Positions 26,037 to 34,811 are shown, numbered from the stretch's first letter. The stretch is 64,000 nt of DNA from Chloroflexota bacterium (GCA_029561345.1 JAKQJC010000020.1:1-64000); one strand, 5' to 3'. A program made the numbers and translations. Notes: generated by a model not told the origin, from the sequence alone.

Positions 26037-26954
26037 ATGAAACCTCGTTTTTCCGCCCTTTTGGCCCTGCTGCTGGTGGCTGCCTTTGCCCTCAGCGCCA
26101 TCTTCTCGGCCCGCGCTGCCGTCACCGATACCGCCACCTACCTGCCCATGGTCGTTCAGCCCGTCATCCAGCGCGAAGCCATCATCATCAACCATCTTAA
26201 CACCGATATCACCCAGATTCCAGAGAACTGGCTGCAGGAAGCCCGCAATAACATCACCCTGCACTACGCCCACACCTCGCACGGCAGCCAGCTCATCACC
26301 GGCCTGGCCTACTGGAAAAATGTGGACGGCACCCTCTATAATTATGCCCTGCGCGATGTGTACAGCGGCGTGGGCCTGCCCAATGTTCCCAACGCCCTGC
26401 GCATCTTTGACGGCAACGGCACGCAGGACTATATCACCCCCGAACTGTACTGGGACTCGGAAGACGGCATCGCCACCACCAACCAGATGGCTGACACCGG
26501 CCTGTTTGGTTATTCCATGTGGTCGTGGTGCGGTCAGCAAACCACCAACGAAGTGGAAACGGTCAACCGCTATCTCAACCAGATGCTGGCCTTCCAGAAT
26601 GCCCACCCCGGCATGAAATTCATCCTGATGACCGGCCACACCGATTCGTGGAACCGCGATGTGCTCAACCGCAACAACCAGATGGTGCGCGATTTTGCCG
26701 TGGCTCACAACATGATCCTCTTTGATTTTGCCGATATCGAAAGCTACGACCCAGACGGCAATTATTACCCCGAAACCAACGACTCGTGCCCGTGGTGCAC
26801 CACCTGGTGCCAGGACCACCCCGCTGATTGCCAGAATTTGCCCGAATCGGATAATGAGTGCCAACACACCCACGGCTACAACTGCAAGATCAAAGGCGCT
26901 GCCACCTGGTGGATGATGGCCCGCCTGGCCGGATGGGACGGCGTCACCCGTTAA
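26037..26954 (+). CDS. Secreted protein of unknown function, Cys-rich C-terminus (SGNH-like possibility)
   Basis: The 305-residue protein has a clear signal peptide ([23 protein letters not shown]) and, just after it, the tag TYLPMVV, a Chloroflexota-style 'YLPxV' segment here at the N-terminal side. The domain contains '[18 protein letters not shown]', '[14 protein letters not shown]' and '[15 protein letters not shown]', which could be the block-I serine, a His/Asp pair and a loop of an SGNH-type hydrolase, but spacing was not matched to a family. Near residues 245-285 are eight cysteines ([21 protein letters not shown]), probably disulfides. The following cytochrome gene begins 39 nt later. 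Confidence 0.6.
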   Translation: MKPRFSALLALLLVAAFALSAIFSARAAVTDTATYLPMVVQPVIQREAIIINHLNTDITQIPENWLQEARNNITLHYAHTSHGSQLITGLAYWKNVDGTLYNYALRDVYSGVGLPNVPNALRIFDGNGTQDYITPELYWDSEDGIATTNQMADTGLFGYSMWSWCGQQTTNEVETVNRYLNQMLAFQNAHPGMKFILMTGHTDSWNRDVLNRNNQMVRDFAVAHNMILFDFADIESYDPDGNYYPETNDSCPWCTTWCQDHPADCQNLPESDNECQHTHGYNCKIKGAATWWMMARLAGWDGVTR

Positions 26955-26993
26955 CCGCCATATCCTGATGAGAAAGAAGCTTTAGAAACAGGT

Positions 26994-27701
26994 ATGATCC
27001 GCAAACCCTTCGCCTTTCTGTTTTTTTCCTGCGCCCTGCTGCTGGTTTTTTTCTGGCTTCAGCCGCCGCACCAGGCGCAGGCCCAATGCAGCACCCAGCC
27101 CTCGTCTTGCAAAACCTGCCACGAGACCAATGGAGAAAAGCCCGTCAACCAGAACGGGCAATGGCACATCCAGCATGCCTCCTATGATTTTTGCGCCATG
27201 TGCCACGGCGGCAATAAGGAAGCTGCCGACAAGGAAACCGCCCACCAGGGCCTGGTGACCAAATTCGCCGATATGCCGACCAACTGCCGCCAATGCCACG
27301 GCAGCGATCTTGAATCGCGCTGCCAGGTCTATTCAGATGCGCTGGGGCAGGCGCTTCCAGCCTCCGGCCTGAACACCGGTCCCGCCACCGGGCCTCTGGG
27401 GCTCAAGCCGTCAGGCGTTTCTCAGCCGGCCCCTGCCGCGGCGCCCACCCAGGCTGCCGCGGGAAAAACCGCTTCCACCACCAGCAATGCCGTGTTCATG
27501 CTGGTTATTCTGGGCCTTCTGGGTGGCGGCGGCGGATACATCTTCTGGAATGAGCGCCGCCTGCAAAACAGCGCACTTTCACCCCGCGTGGCGGCCCTGC
27601 TGCCGCGCCTCGAGCAAATGGACGCCGAAAACCTCCAGCGACTGGCCGAAAGCCTCAATTCAACCCCATCGAAACCCACAAGGAAAGATCAGCGCAAATG
27701 A
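26994..27701 (+). CDS. Exported triheme c-type cytochrome with C-terminal membrane anchor
   Basis: The 235-residue protein has a signal sequence (FAFLFFSCALLLVFFWLQ) and three haem attachment motifs: CKTCH, CAMCH and CRQCH (C-x2-C-H) within residues 35-100, with several other His able to be distal ligands. A Pro/Ala-rich linker leads to a C-terminal membrane helix (AVFMLVILGLLGGGGGYIFW) and a short charged tail. It should carry electrons on the outer face of the membrane. Its stop overlaps the start of the YeeE/YedE gene (ATGA), so it is co-translated with a sulfur-transport type membrane protein. Confidence 0.85.
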   Translation: MIRKPFAFLFFSCALLLVFFWLQPPHQAQAQCSTQPSSCKTCHETNGEKPVNQNGQWHIQHASYDFCAMCHGGNKEAADKETAHQGLVTKFADMPTNCRQCHGSDLESRCQVYSDALGQALPASGLNTGPATGPLGLKPSGVSQPAPAAAPTQAAAGKTASTTSNAVFMLVILGLLGGGGGYIFWNERRLQNSALSPRVAALLPRLEQMDAENLQRLAESLNSTPSKPTRKDQRK

Positions 27702-28231
27702 AACAGCTCTGGACATTCATTTCAAAAGAAAGCTGGTCGCCCTACGCAGCCGGCGTGCTGCTGGGCCTCACCTGCATCCTGGCCGTGGTGCTGGCCAACC
27801 GCACCCTCAGCGCATCCCTGCCGGTGGCTGAAATTGCCGCCACCGGGCTTAAAGCCGCCGCCCCCCAGGCCATTGAGGGCAACCCCTATTACTTCATCAT
27901 CCCCACCGGCCTCACCTGGGAAATCTGGCTGTTCATTGGCACCATGCTGGGCGGTTTTTTGAGCGCATTGAGCAGCAAAACCTTCAAACTGCGCTGGAAT
28001 CCCGATCCGCTGTGGCCCAAAATTTTTGGCCCGCAGCCCTGGAAGCGCTGGCTGGCCGGTTTTGTGGGCGCCATCATTGTCCAATTTGGCGCGGGCATTG
28101 CCGGCGGCTGCACTTCAGGCCTGGCGGTTTCGGGCGGCATGCTGCTGGCCCCATCAGCTTTCCTGTTCATGGCCGGCATGTTCGCCTCGGGCATTCTGGT
28201 GGCCTTCATCATCTACCGCGGGAGGTACTAA
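27698..28231 (+). CDS. YeeE/YedE-family membrane protein, N-terminal half
   Basis: The 177-residue membrane protein has about four to five helices and the family signature 'GAGIAGGCTSGLAVSGGMLLAPSAFLFMAGMFASGI', with the central Cys that handles sulfur in the thiosulfate transporter TsuA (YeeE). Full-length TsuA is about 350 residues; here the protein is split into two genes, and this is the first. The ATG overlaps the cytochrome stop. Likely role: uptake of thiosulfate or another reduced sulfur compound, or supply of sulfur to a partner. Inference rests on the family. Confidence 0.8.
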   Translation: MKQLWTFISKESWSPYAAGVLLGLTCILAVVLANRTLSASLPVAEIAATGLKAAAPQAIEGNPYYFIIPTGLTWEIWLFIGTMLGGFLSALSSKTFKLRWNPDPLWPKIFGPQPWKRWLAGFVGAIIVQFGAGIAGGCTSGLAVSGGMLLAPSAFLFMAGMFASGILVAFIIYRGRY

Positions 28232-28234
28232 AGC

Positions 28235-28786
28235 ATGCACATTCTCATTCCCCTCTTCCTCGGTGTGCTTTTTGGCGCGGCCCTGAACAAAGGCGGCCTC
28301 ACCCAATATAAAAACATCGTCGGCGTTTTCCGTTTCACCAACCTCACCGTCATCAAATTCATGCTCACCGCCGTCTGCGTGGCCATGACCGGCCTCTTTG
28401 CCCTCAATGGCCTCGGCCTGATCAGCCTGCCCCAGCCCCCCGCCACTTATGTGCTGGGCAACCTGCTGGGCGGGCTGGTGTTTGGCGTGGGCATGGCCCT
28501 GGCCGGCTACTGCCCCGGCACCTGCGCCGCCGGCTCAGGCGAAGGCAAGCTCGATTACCTGCTCACCGGCATCCCCGGCCTGCTGGCGGGGGCGGTCATC
28601 TTTGGCCTCGTGTGGCCGTCTTTCTTCCCGGCTCTGCGCGAAGTGGCCAACCTCGGACAGGTGAACCTGGCCCAGCTCTGGGATGCCAGCCCCTTTTTGG
28701 TGGTGATCGCCTTTGTGCTGCTGGTGGCCTTCCTGTTTTATTTGCTGGAACGCAACCGCCTGTACCGAAAGGACAAACTGGATTAG
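28235..28786 (+). CDS. YeeE/YedE-family membrane protein, C-terminal half
   Basis: The 183-residue protein matches the second half of the YeeE/YedE fold. It opens with HILIPLFLGVLFGAALNKGG and contains the second Cys signature 'ALAGYCPGTCAAGSGEGK', then two more helices ('TGIPGLLAGAVIFGLVW', 'FLVVIAFVLLVAFLFYLLERN'). The gap to the first half is 3 nt, so the two halves are made together and presumably pair in the membrane. Two Cys in Y-C-P-G-T-C are more than the single Cys usual in this loop and could bind sulfur or form a disulfide. Confidence 0.8.
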   Translation: MHILIPLFLGVLFGAALNKGGLTQYKNIVGVFRFTNLTVIKFMLTAVCVAMTGLFALNGLGLISLPQPPATYVLGNLLGGLVFGVGMALAGYCPGTCAAGSGEGKLDYLLTGIPGLLAGAVIFGLVWPSFFPALREVANLGQVNLAQLWDASPFLVVIAFVLLVAFLFYLLERNRLYRKDKLD

Positions 28787-28904
28787 CTGCGGCTTCTGCC
28801 GGCTTTCGTGCAATGCACCGCCGGTACCGCTTAACATCAAAACCGTCTTGCGCCCCCTGTGACGGTCGCCACCTGCACGGCCAAAGAAACCGGAGCACAT
28901 GGAT

Positions 28905-29864
28905 ATGATGCGAAGATTCCTGATTTATCTCTCCAAAGCGCGCTGGGCCCAGCGCGCCATCCCGCGCCTGTGGTTCATCAAGCGGGCTTCCCGGCGCTTT
29001 GTCGCCGGCGAAACCCCCGAAGAAGCCATCAAAGCCATTCAGGAGCTGAACAAATGCGGCATTCTGGCCACCCTCGATCATCTGGGTGAAAACACCACCA
29101 ATGCCGAAGAATCCCTCGATGCCACCGAAACCATCCTGGCGGACCTGGATGACATTCACCAGTCGCGCCTGCGTGCCAATGTTTCCATCAAACTTACCCA
29201 GATTGGTCTGAACATCAGCAAGCCTTTGTGCGAAAGCAACCTCAAGCGCATTCTGGAAAAAGCCCGCTTCTACGGCAATTTTGTGCGCATTGATATGGAG
29301 GACAGTTCCACCGCTGACCGCATCCTTGAACTTTACGGGCAGATGCGCGACATGGGCATGAAAAATGTTGGCGTTGTGCTGCAGAGTTACCTTTACCGCT
29401 CCGACAGCGACCTCAGCAACCTGATCAAACGCGGTGCAAAGGTGCGCCTGGTGAAGGGTGCCTATCGCGAGCCGCCGAGCCAGGCCTATCCCCGCAAGGT
29501 AGATGTGGACGCCCATTTTGACAACCTCACCCGCCGCCTGATTGACGGCGCGCTGGCCTACAAGGCCGAGCCGGTGAGCGCCGATGGGCGCATTCCCCCC
29601 ATGGCAGCCATTGCCACCCATGACGAGGCGCGCATTGACTTTGCCCGCACCTATGCCTCACAGGTCGGCCTGCCCACCAGCGCCCTTGAATTTCAGATGC
29701 TCTACGGCATCCGCCGCGATCTGCAGGAAAGCCTGGTCACTGCCGGCCACCCGGTGCGGGTGTATGTGCCTTACGGCACAGCCTGGTATCCCTACCTGAT
29801 GCGCCGCATGGCGGAACGACCGGCAAATCTCTGGTTTGTGACCCGGCATATTTTCAAACCGTAG
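28905..29864 (+). CDS. Proline dehydrogenase (monofunctional)
   Basis: The 319-residue FAD enzyme oxidises L-proline to pyrroline-5-carboxylate. The barrel motifs are visible: 'ANVSIKLTQIGL', 'VRIDMEDSSTADRILELY', 'VVLQSYLYRSDSDL', 'KVRLVKGAYREP', 'IATHDEARI', 'EFQMLYGIRRDLQ' and the substrate/flavin segment 'YVPYGTAWYPYLMRRMAERP'. It lacks the P5C dehydrogenase half of PutA, and no such gene is adjacent. ATG 28905 is preferred to ATG 28899 because GGAG (28892-28895) is 9 nt away instead of 3. A terminator follows. Confidence 0.9.
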   Translation: MMRRFLIYLSKARWAQRAIPRLWFIKRASRRFVAGETPEEAIKAIQELNKCGILATLDHLGENTTNAEESLDATETILADLDDIHQSRLRANVSIKLTQIGLNISKPLCESNLKRILEKARFYGNFVRIDMEDSSTADRILELYGQMRDMGMKNVGVVLQSYLYRSDSDLSNLIKRGAKVRLVKGAYREPPSQAYPRKVDVDAHFDNLTRRLIDGALAYKAEPVSADGRIPPMAAIATHDEARIDFARTYASQVGLPTSALEFQMLYGIRRDLQESLVTAGHPVRVYVPYGTAWYPYLMRRMAERPANLWFVTRHIFKP

Positions 29865-29892
29865 GTTCCCTCATCTGTCTGCTCACCTCTCC

Positions 29893-29925
29893 AGCGGCGA
29901 CTGTGTTCAATGGTTGCCGCTTTTT
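29893..29925 (+). terminator. Intrinsic terminator after proline dehydrogenase
   Basis: AGCGGCGAC (29893-29901) pairs with GTTGCCGCT (29913-29921, one G-U pair), followed by five T. Confidence 0.75.
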
Positions 29926-29952
29926 GCGCCTCAACTTTGAGACCATATCAAG

Positions 29953-29964
29953 TATAATCAGCAT
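29953..29964 (+). promoter_or_regulatory. -10 box giving a leaderless start for serine dehydratase
   Basis: TATAAT (29953-29958) ends 6 nt before ATG 29965, so transcription would begin at the start codon. There is no ribosome-binding site. A clear -35 box is not seen. Confidence 0.55.
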
Positions 29965-31218
29965 ATGAAATCATTGCGCGAACTCTTCCGCATTGGCCAC
30001 GGCCCCTCCAGCAGCCACACCATGGCTCCGCGCCGTGCGGCTGAAACTTTTGCCGCCCGCCATCCTGAAGCCGCCCGTTTCAGGGTGATCCTTTACGGCA
30101 GCCTGGCGGCCACCGGCCGCGGACACCTGACAGATAAGGCCATTTTGGAGGCATTGGCCCCCCGTGAGGCTGACCTTTTTTGGAGGCCGGAGGTGGAGCT
30201 GCCGCTGCACCCCAACGGATTGGAGTTCTTCGCTCTCAACAGCGAAGGTTATGCCTATACCAGCTGGCGGGTTTACAGCACCGGCGGCGGCGCCCTGCAA
30301 AGCGAAGATGACAGCCCCGCTGCAGAAGATGCTATTTACACCCTCAACACCATGCACGATATTCTCAAATACTGCTCACAAACCGGCAAGACCTTCTGGG
30401 AATACGTGGAAGAATGCGAGGGCGAGGGTATCTGGGAGCATCTCGCCGAAGTCAACCGCGTGATGCATGCCGCCATTGAACGCGGCCTTAAGACCGAAGG
30501 GGTGCTGCCGGGCGGGCTGGGCCTGCCGCGCCGCGCCTGGACCTTTTACCGCAAAATCCGCCTCTCCGGCGGGCATCTGGTCAAGGAAGGGTACCTGCCT
30601 GCCTATGCCCTGGCCGTTTCAGAAGAAAACGCCACCGGCGGGCTGATTGTCACTGCCCCCACCTGCGGCTCATGCGGCGTGGTGCCGGCCATCATTCGGC
30701 ACATTGAAGACGCCATTGAAACCGATGAGAAGGAAGTGCTGCGCGCCCTGGCCACCGCCGGCCTGATTGGCAGTCTCATCAAACACAACGCCTCCATCTC
30801 AGGCGCCGAGGTGGGCTGCCAGGGCGAGGTGGGCGCTGCCTGCGCCATGGCCGCGGCCGCCGCCACCCAGCTGATGGGCGGCTCAGTGCGCCAGATTGAA
30901 TACGCCGCTGAAATGGGCCTCGAACACCATCTCGGCCTCACCTGCGATCCGGTGAATGGCCTGGTGCAGATTCCCTGCATTGAACGCAATGCTTTTGCTG
31001 CCGCCCGCGCCCTCACCTGCGCTAATTTTGCCTGTTATTCCGACGGCAGCCACCGCGTTTCGCTGGATGACGTGGTGCGGGTGATGAAACAGACCGGCCA
31101 CGACCTGCCTCACCTGTACCGCGAAACCGCCGAGGGCGGCCTGGCCACCGCATATCGCTACCCGCCGGGCCAGTCGCCGACCCCGTTCGCCCCGACCACG
31201 CCCGAGACCCCGGCATGA
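29965..31218 (+). CDS. sdaA: L-serine ammonia-lyase (serine dehydratase), single-chain
   Basis: The 417-residue protein fuses the beta part (N-terminal 'LFRIGHGPSSSHTMAPRRAAE', 'YGSLAATGRGHLTDKAI') with the alpha part ('IVTAPTCGSCGVVPAI', 'GAEVGCQGEVGAACAMAAAA', 'CDPVNGLVQIPCIERNAFAA'). Conserved Cys in the alpha part bind the catalytic [4Fe-4S] cluster that removes water and ammonia from serine to give pyruvate. These enzymes are oxygen-sensitive, in line with an anaerobe. The next gene, a GNAT protein, overlaps by four nt (ATGA). Confidence 0.9.
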   Translation: MKSLRELFRIGHGPSSSHTMAPRRAAETFAARHPEAARFRVILYGSLAATGRGHLTDKAILEALAPREADLFWRPEVELPLHPNGLEFFALNSEGYAYTSWRVYSTGGGALQSEDDSPAAEDAIYTLNTMHDILKYCSQTGKTFWEYVEECEGEGIWEHLAEVNRVMHAAIERGLKTEGVLPGGLGLPRRAWTFYRKIRLSGGHLVKEGYLPAYALAVSEENATGGLIVTAPTCGSCGVVPAIIRHIEDAIETDEKEVLRALATAGLIGSLIKHNASISGAEVGCQGEVGAACAMAAAAATQLMGGSVRQIEYAAEMGLEHHLGLTCDPVNGLVQIPCIERNAFAAARALTCANFACYSDGSHRVSLDDVVRVMKQTGHDLPHLYRETAEGGLATAYRYPPGQSPTPFAPTTPETPA

Positions 31219-32144
31219 CCCATCTGATTCCCCGCCTTTACCGCAGCGAAGATGATTACTGGCGTCTGCGTGCCTTTTTGCGAGAATGCTTCACCCTCAA
31301 CGGCCGGCGCGAGATGAGCTGGCATGTGGTGCGTTTCGATCATTGGCGCTGGCATCTCAATATCAACTATCACAAGCAAAATTTAAATGAAACCATCGCC
31401 ATCTGGGAAACCGCATCCGGTCATATCGCTGCCGCCCTCATCCCCGAAACCCCTGGCAATGTCTATTTGCAGCTGCACCCGGCTGCCCGCACCCCCAACC
31501 TTGAGGAAGAGCTGATTGCCGCAGCCGAGGTTGGCCTGCCCATTCACCGCCCGAACGGCACACGCCAGCTGCAAATTTGGGCGCATGCCAATGATTCCTT
31601 CCGCAAAGGCCTGCTGGCGCAGCGCGGTTACAAGCACGGCGACTGGCCAGAAATTCAATGTCAACGCTCCCTTGAAGGAGAACTGCCCCCGGTGAAACTG
31701 CCCCCCGGTTACCGCATCCGCGCCCTGGGAGAACAGGACGAACTGCCCGCGCGCACCTGGCTGTCGTGGCGCGCCTTTCACACCAAGGAGACGGATCATT
31801 TATATGGGGGATGGGAATGGTATCTTAATCTCCAGCGGGCGCCGCTTTACCGCCGCGATCTGGACCTGGTGGTGGAAAGCCCCTCCGGCGAGCTGGTGGC
31901 CTTCTGCACCGCCTGGTTCGATGACGTCACCCGCAGCGGCATGTTTGAAGCCATTGGCACCGCCCCCGAACACCAGCGGCGCGGTCTGGCGCTGGCCCTG
32001 TCTTGCGAAGCCCTGCAGCGCCTGCGCCAGCTTGGCGCAGATTTGGCTCTGCTCAGTTCTTACTTTCCCACCGCCCAAAACCTTGCCGTCAAACTCGGAT
32101 TTGCCGAGGTTGACCGCATGGACGCCTGGGTGAAAACTTATTAG
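31215..32144 (+). CDS. GNAT N-acetyltransferase with two GNAT-like domains
   Basis: The 309-residue protein has an N-terminal GNAT-like half (about 1-150, 'WETASGHIAAALIPE', 'RKGLLAQRGYKHGDW') and a C-terminal half (about 160-309) with the acetyl-CoA loop in 'IGTAPEHQRRGLALALSCEALQRL' (the Q/R-x-x-G-x-A/G motif) and 'AVKLGFAEVDRMDAW'. The first half lacks a good acetyl-CoA loop and may be structural. The acceptor is unknown. Co-translated with the serine dehydratase by an ATGA overlap. Confidence 0.8.
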   Translation: MTHLIPRLYRSEDDYWRLRAFLRECFTLNGRREMSWHVVRFDHWRWHLNINYHKQNLNETIAIWETASGHIAAALIPETPGNVYLQLHPAARTPNLEEELIAAAEVGLPIHRPNGTRQLQIWAHANDSFRKGLLAQRGYKHGDWPEIQCQRSLEGELPPVKLPPGYRIRALGEQDELPARTWLSWRAFHTKETDHLYGGWEWYLNLQRAPLYRRDLDLVVESPSGELVAFCTAWFDDVTRSGMFEAIGTAPEHQRRGLALALSCEALQRLRQLGADLALLSSYFPTAQNLAVKLGFAEVDRMDAWVKTY

Positions 32145-32269
32145 GGAGATTTCAAAACGAGTAATTGCTCAGGCTTGCCTCCGTTACTGAGGGGATCTGA
32201 CCTCGAAGATGATCGTGCCTGGCGGTTCAAAAAAGATCCGGCTGAGTAGTTCCAAAGCAGATATCCTGT

Positions 32270-33007
32270 TCAGCTTAATCCATATTGATAGAGAAAATCT
32301 TCATCGTCCAGCAGCTTTTCCAGCGGCCGGTCGGCCACCAGTTTTCCCCCATCCAGCACCAGCGCCCGCGTGGCCAGGCGGCGGGCAAAATCCAGGTCGT
32401 GTGTGGCCACCAGCAGGGTTTGCGGCAGCCCTCCCAGCAGTTCCAGCAATTCACGCCGCCCGCGCGGGTCCAGCCCGGCAGTGGGTTCATCCAGCACCAG
32501 CACCCGGGGGCGCATTGAGAGCACGCTGGCAATAGCGGCGCGTTTTTTCTCGCCGCCGCTCAGGTGGTGCGGGCTGCGCTGTTCAAAATCCTGCAGGTGC
32601 ACAGCCGTCAGGGCTTCGGCCACCCGATCTTCAATTTCTGCCCGCGCCAATCCCTGATAATGCGGGCCGTAAGCCACATCTTCCCAGACGGTCGGCGAAA
32701 ACAGTTGATCATCCGGATTCTGAAAAATCATGCCCACTGCCGCGCGGATTTGCGGCAGGGTTTTCTGGTTCAAGACCTGCCCGCTCACGGTCACCTGTCC
32801 GGTGCCGGAGAGAATGCCGTTGAGGTGCAGCAGCAGGGTGGATTTTCCCGCGCCGTTGGCGCCCAGCACCGCCACCTTCTCCCCTGCCGCCAGGGAAAAA
32901 GAAATGTCTTTCAGCGCCAGCCGCCCATCCGGGTACTGATAGGACAGGCCCTGCACCTGCACCATATTCTTTGAGATGTTCTCATCTTTGAGCTGCCGCT
33001 TTTCCAT
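32270..33007 (-). CDS. cbiO: Cobalt/nickel ECF transporter ATPase
   Basis: The 245-residue ABC ATPase has Walker A GANGAGKST, Q-loop 'GMIFQNPDDQLFSPTVWEDVAYGP', signature LSGGEKKR, Walker B 'VLVLDEPTAGLD', and the H-loop 'LLVATHDLDF'. The Q-loop sequence with 'PDDQLF' is the hallmark of energy-coupling-factor ATPases such as CbiO. It powers metal uptake with the two membrane genes upstream (33022-34739). About 14 nt separate it from cbiQ. It is the last gene of the minus-strand operon. Confidence 0.92.
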   Translation of the reverse strand: MEKRQLKDENISKNMVQVQGLSYQYPDGRLALKDISFSLAAGEKVAVLGANGAGKSTLLLHLNGILSGTGQVTVSGQVLNQKTLPQIRAAVGMIFQNPDDQLFSPTVWEDVAYGPHYQGLARAEIEDRVAEALTAVHLQDFEQRSPHHLSGGEKKRAAIASVLSMRPRVLVLDEPTAGLDPRGRRELLELLGGLPQTLLVATHDLDFARRLATRALVLDGGKLVADRPLEKLLDDEDFLYQYGLS

Positions 33008-33021
33008 ATTTCTCTCCCATT

Positions 33022-33798
33022 TTAAAACCGCGCCGCCGTCAAAAAGCCAAAAATCGTTAAAAGAATCACCAAACCCAGCCCGCCGGCCAGAATCCAGCCC
33101 TGGCGAGGTGAGGCGGTTTCCGCCGCTGCGCCCGGCAAAGGCTCACCATTATACCCCCGCGCCAGCATGGCGGCATAAACCCGGTCGCCGCGTTCCATGC
33201 CGCGCAGCAGCAAACTGCCTGCCATGCCGCCGGCCACCTGGGCGCGCCAGACCAGGCTGCCGCCTGAACGCCCATTCAGATGCGAACTGCGGCTGGCCCG
33301 CGCCGTCAGCAGGCGCCGCGCCTCATCCACCAACAGGTCCAGGTAGCGCCACATCAGCGTGATAATTGAAACAAACACCCGCGGCAGCCCCAGCTCGCGC
33401 AGGGCCCGCAGCAGGTCGGGGGCCGGGGTGACGCCGGTCAACACCAACGCTGCCTGCAGCGAAATGCAAGCCTTGATGACAATGCTAAAAAAACGGACCA
33501 AACCGGGCTGGCTGAAACGGATGCCCCAGGGACCGTTCAGCAGAGGTTCACCCCCCGAGAAAATCAGCAGCAGCGCCGCCAGGCTGAAGGGCAAAGCAGC
33601 CAACGATTTCAGCACCAAGGGACCGGTCTTCAGGCGGGCCAGCACGGCCGTTGAAAGCACCAGGCTGAAAAAAAGCAGGTAGGCCGGCCATGCGCCCGCA
33701 GGCGTCAGATTGAGGCCAATAATGAACGCCAGAATCAGAATGAGCCTGACCCTGGCGTTGATAAAAGTCAAAGTCGATGAAGGGGATGATCCCTTCAT
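33022..33798 (-). CDS. cbiQ: Cobalt/nickel ECF transporter transmembrane protein CbiQ
   Basis: The 258-residue protein has five or six membrane helices and the coupling-helix signatures 'ALRELGLPRVFVSIITLMWRYLDLLVDEARRLLTARASR' and 'GSLLLRGMERGDRVYAAMLARGY', whose short A-R-S/G motifs touch the ATPase. It is the T-component of the cobalt/nickel ECF importer. Its start overlaps the cbiM stop by four nt. Confidence 0.9.
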   Translation of the reverse strand: MKGSSPSSTLTFINARVRLILILAFIIGLNLTPAGAWPAYLLFFSLVLSTAVLARLKTGPLVLKSLAALPFSLAALLLIFSGGEPLLNGPWGIRFSQPGLVRFFSIVIKACISLQAALVLTGVTPAPDLLRALRELGLPRVFVSIITLMWRYLDLLVDEARRLLTARASRSSHLNGRSGGSLVWRAQVAGGMAGSLLLRGMERGDRVYAAMLARGYNGEPLPGAAAETASPRQGWILAGGLGLVILLTIFGFLTAARF

Positions 33799-34739
33799 GC
33801 GGTTTTTGATTTGCTGCGCCGGGCGGTGAAATAGGCCAGTGCAAACACCACCGCTGCGCCAACCGCCCCGGCAAGGATGGTCGCCAGAGCTTCATTGGAG
33901 ATGCCTGGCATCACATAATCGGGAATGATCTCATACAGGGCTCCTCTGGCTGATTCAAGGAAACCTTTTTGCTCTGCCACCCATTCCAGCCCATCCGGAT
34001 GAGTTGAAGCCAGCGGCGAAAGGATCACCAGAGCCAGGCTCAGCAGCGCGCCGCCAATCAGCACGGGTTTTTGCCCCTGTGCTGCAGCGTTTCCTTCCAG
34101 CAGATCGCGCCGCGCAGTGAAAATAAAAGCCAGTGCGCCTGTGGTGATCAACCCTTCACCGATGCCAATCACGGCATGGATGGCCGCCATGGCTGGCACG
34201 GCCACATCGGCAGGGGAGGTGCCTGAGAGAGCCAGCTCAAGAGCGCAGGCCAGCGCGGCAATAAAAATGGAAGCCCAGGCAGCCGCAAATCCGCTGACAA
34301 ACAACCCCCATTTATGTTCACCGGTCAGGCGGCGCAGCAGGGTATACACAAAATGTGCCACAAAGACACCTGCTGCCGCCATGTTGAGGATGTTGCCGCC
34401 CAGGGCCAGCAGGCCGCCATCTTGAAAAAGCAGCGCCTGCACCGCAACCACGCTGGTCATCACCAGCACCGCCGGCCACGGCCCCAACAAAATGACGGCA
34501 ATCGCGGCTCCCAGCAGGTGGCCTGAGGTGCCGCCGCCCACCGGAAAATTCAGCATCTGCCCGGCAAAAATGGCCGCCGCCAGCACACCCATCAGGGGAA
34601 TATCGCGTTCTTTTAAAGTGCCATTGGTTTTCCGCACAGCCTGAAAGAGAATGCCCAGGGAGATGATCCACAGGATCACTGAAACAACAACAGACAAAAA
34701 TCCATCCGGAATATGCATCGGTTGGGGAGAAAAGAACAT
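33795..34739 (-). CDS. cbiM: Cobalt/nickel substrate-binding membrane protein CbiM fused to an N-type C-terminal part
   Basis: The 314-residue protein has the metal-binding N-terminal motif MHIPDGFLS, 'PVGGGTSGHLLGA' with a metal His, and 'QALLFQDGGLLALGGNILNMA'. Residues from about 225 carry the 'P-D-G-L-E' segment and one membrane helix, which is the accessory N/L component, so the M and N parts are fused. AGGAGGT ends five nt before ATG 34739, giving a product with seven residues (MFFSPQP) ahead of MHIPDGF. In studied CbiM/NikM proteins Met1-His2 itself binds the metal, so ATG 34718 or processing is also possible. Cobalt versus nickel cannot be decided. Confidence 0.88.
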   Translation of the reverse strand: MFFSPQPMHIPDGFLSVVVSVILWIISLGILFQAVRKTNGTLKERDIPLMGVLAAAIFAGQMLNFPVGGGTSGHLLGAAIAVILLGPWPAVLVMTSVVAVQALLFQDGGLLALGGNILNMAAAGVFVAHFVYTLLRRLTGEHKWGLFVSGFAAAWASIFIAALACALELALSGTSPADVAVPAMAAIHAVIGIGEGLITTGALAFIFTARRDLLEGNAAAQGQKPVLIGGALLSLALVILSPLASTHPDGLEWVAEQKGFLESARGALYEIIPDYVMPGISNEALATILAGAVGAAVVFALAYFTARRSKSKTA

Positions 34740-34772
34740 ATGGACCTCCTGAGAAAAAATGTCAATGTCAAA

Positions 34773-34811
34773 ATTATACCATCAAATATTCGCTTATGCA
34801 AATATTTGCAT
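34773..34811 (-). promoter_or_regulatory. cbiMQO promoter with overlapping palindromic operator
   Basis: Minus strand: TTGCAT (34801-34796), 17 nt, TATAAT (34778-34773). The -35 box lies inside the 16-bp perfect palindrome ATGCAAATATTTGCAT (34796-34811). A repressor here would shut metal import when metal is plentiful. Which regulator is unknown; a Fur-family gene is 2.7 kb away. Confidence 0.7.
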
